Shown: positions 29,092 through 30,259 of the stretch, piece by piece | How positions within the stretch are numbered: position 1 is the stretch's first letter | Layout: each line of letters starts with the position of its first letter | DNA from: Lachnospiraceae bacterium | Lineage (GTDB): Bacteria; Bacillota; Clostridia; Lachnospirales; Lachnospiraceae | Length of the DNA: 30,259 bases | Assembly: GCA_003447295.1 (NCBI GenBank) | Contig: DLZQ01000050.1 | Coordinates: 45,319-75,577 of the forward strand | Reading direction: 5' to 3' | Made by a program: the position numbers and the translations under genes | The notes under the pieces: model-generated | Databases searched by the model: none | Told to the model about the DNA's origin: nothing | What the model saw: the letters and a program-made list of their open reading frames with translations, nothing else

Positions 29092-30259
29092 ATGTCGAAA
29101 AAGGTTTTTATTGCAGAGCAGGAAACACTGCTTGAAGTGCAGGAGCAGGTGGAAAAGCTGGTGAGAAATCTGGTACCGGATGATGCACCGATTTATGGAA
29201 TGGTTATCCATGAAGCTTCCGACCTGAATCCGTCCACAAGAGTGGAGTACCTTGGTGCGAACAAGGACTTTACGCCTATGAGCATGAACATGAGCACGCA
29301 CGCCATGAATTATGGATCATGGGCTGGCTGGGACTGGCTGAAAGCTAATGTACCGGTTATGTGTAATTGGGATGGAGGTATTGATTACTTCTTAGATCCG
29401 GACGATTATACGAAGAAAGCGGATGGAACGAACTCTGATGCGGCTAATATTGATTATGCCGGTGATGCGATGGCAATCGTCAAGAAAATCTACAAGAAGG
29501 AATATAAGGTTGGAAATGACCGCTATGTATATTTCTGTGAAAGAAAAGTGGATGATGATTTCCATGCGGTAGGATTTAATGTACTTGGAAAAGAAAGAGA
29601 TTATATGCTGATCCCGATGTTCTATGGCTCCATTGATTCCAATGGAAAGATGAGAAGTATTGCAGGGCAGTGGAGCTGCTTAACAGCCTCCGGTTCTGCT
29701 GCAGACAGTGCAAACGGAAAAGCAATCGGAACTGCCGAGCAGTATACAGCAATTCAGGCAGCATCCGGCAAAGCTCTTTTCTTTGGCGGTGCATTAACGA
29801 ATACATTGGCAGACATCTGTATTCTGCTGAGTAAGAGCACCGACTCTCAGACTGCTTTTGGATCAGGCATGTGTTCTACCTACGTTGAAGATAAAGCACA
29901 ACATTACGGAACGAAAATCAATACAGTCATTGGCGGAGGACAGTTTTATGGTTCTAATGATAATAAGTCCTTCAATAAGATTTTCCATAGCTGCGTTATG
30001 GGGAGTTATATGCTGTGGCAGAGAGATCCGTATATGCTCCTGATTAACGGAAGAATAAAGGTGTCCCCGGATTATACCTATGACTTAACCGGGGCTAAAT
30101 ATCTGGATACTGGAGTGAATTTGGCAAAAAACGGATATTATGCAACAACTCAGGTGGTAAAGGATTTTGGTGCAGTGCCAAATGATGAAATCGCATGCAG
30201 TTCTGCTACTGGATACTGCGATCACACTTGGGTGAACGCAGAAATACCGGCGGTTTCGC
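29092..30259 (+). CDS. tail fibre/receptor-binding protein, truncated by the window edge
   Basis: The frame is open for 389 codons from an ATG after GAGGT and runs off the right edge. The N-terminal 60 residues (SKKVFIAEQETLLEVQEQVE, then KLVRNLVPDDAPIYGMV) form a helical attachment region. After it comes a beta-rich globular part with RYVYFCERKVDDDFHAVGFN, MLIPMFYGSIDSNGKMRSIA and DICILLSKSTDSQTAFGSG. This resembles large receptor-binding proteins of Lachnospiraceae phages. Only the beginning of the final domain is visible, so whether it ends in a variable (C-type-lectin) domain cannot be judged. Confidence 0.75.
   Translation, partial: MSKKVFIAEQETLLEVQEQVEKLVRNLVPDDAPIYGMVIHEASDLNPSTRVEYLGANKDFTPMSMNMSTHAMNYGSWAGWDWLKANVPVMCNWDGGIDYFLDPDDYTKKADGTNSDAANIDYAGDAMAIVKKIYKKEYKVGNDRYVYFCERKVDDDFHAVGFNVLGKERDYMLIPMFYGSIDSNGKMRSIAGQWSCLTASGSAADSANGKAIGTAEQYTAIQAASGKALFFGGALTNTLADICILLSKSTDSQTAFGSGMCSTYVEDKAQHYGTKINTVIGGGQFYGSNDNKSFNKIFHSCVMGSYMLWQRDPYMLLINGRIKVSPDYTYDLTGAKYLDTGVNLAKNGYYATTQVVKDFGAVPNDEIACSSATGYCDHTWVNAEIPAVS

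Noticed and set aside
1..30259. CRISPR array, tRNA, rRNA or insertion sequence
   Set aside because: I found no regular spacer-repeat pattern, no cloverleaf-like sequence and no separate IS element; the only transposase belongs to the phage.

Overview
The window is the left and central part of a Mu-like (transposable) myovirus prophage or phage from a low-to-mid-GC Firmicute. Strong GGAGG-type ribosome sites, gene families and base composition point to Clostridia, probably Lachnospiraceae; the genus cannot be read from the sequence. No host gene is visible. Position 1 lies in a non-coding, repeat-rich stretch that looks like the transposase-binding left end. The right edge cuts a tail-fibre gene, so lysis genes, the right end and any fibre-variation system are outside the window.

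Layout. (1) 1-460: non-coding left end with five AATGGGAAC repeats, a TTTAAA-rich stretch and a bidirectional terminator. (2) 496-1420: leftward immunity unit (XRE repressor plus a stand-alone MuF zinc domain) facing a consensus rightward promoter with operator-like repeats. (3) 1421-8965: early operon with a Cro-like protein, a small protein carrying a copy of the transposase C-terminal barrel, a DDE transposase, a MuB-like ATPase, many small proteins, a GemA-like protein and a Mor-type activator. One small gene (2125-2340) runs against it. (4) 9009-11034: a terminator, then the start of the late genes (coiled-coil membrane protein, winged-helix-like protein, DUF3486 small terminase) and a NusG-family antiterminator followed by a structured RNA and terminator. 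(5) 11176-18790: packaging and head genes (large terminase, SPP1-type portal, MuF protein fused to an ADP-ribosyltransferase, small Cys-rich protein, scaffold, capsid, connectors). (6) 18783-29008: contractile tail of PBSX/Xkd type, with a programmed -1 frameshift before the tape measure. (7) 29011-30259: an operator-like palindrome pair and a truncated tail-fibre gene.

How it works together. The repressor should hold the early promoter off. After induction the transposase and ATPase replicate the phage by transposition, and Mor activates late transcription. Several intrinsic terminators lie in line with the late genes, so I infer that the phage NusG paralogue carries polymerase through them. 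The phage is a mosaic of a Mu-type replication and packaging core, an SPP1-type portal and a PBSX-type tail.

The most unusual features are two detached domain copies (the MuF zinc domain in the repressor operon and the transposase barrel in the first early genes), the MuF-ADP-ribosyltransferase toxin with a candidate partner gene between terminators, a 50-nt structured repeat in two early 5' leaders, a pseudoknot-like leader before the transposase, and the NusG/structured-RNA pair before the terminase.
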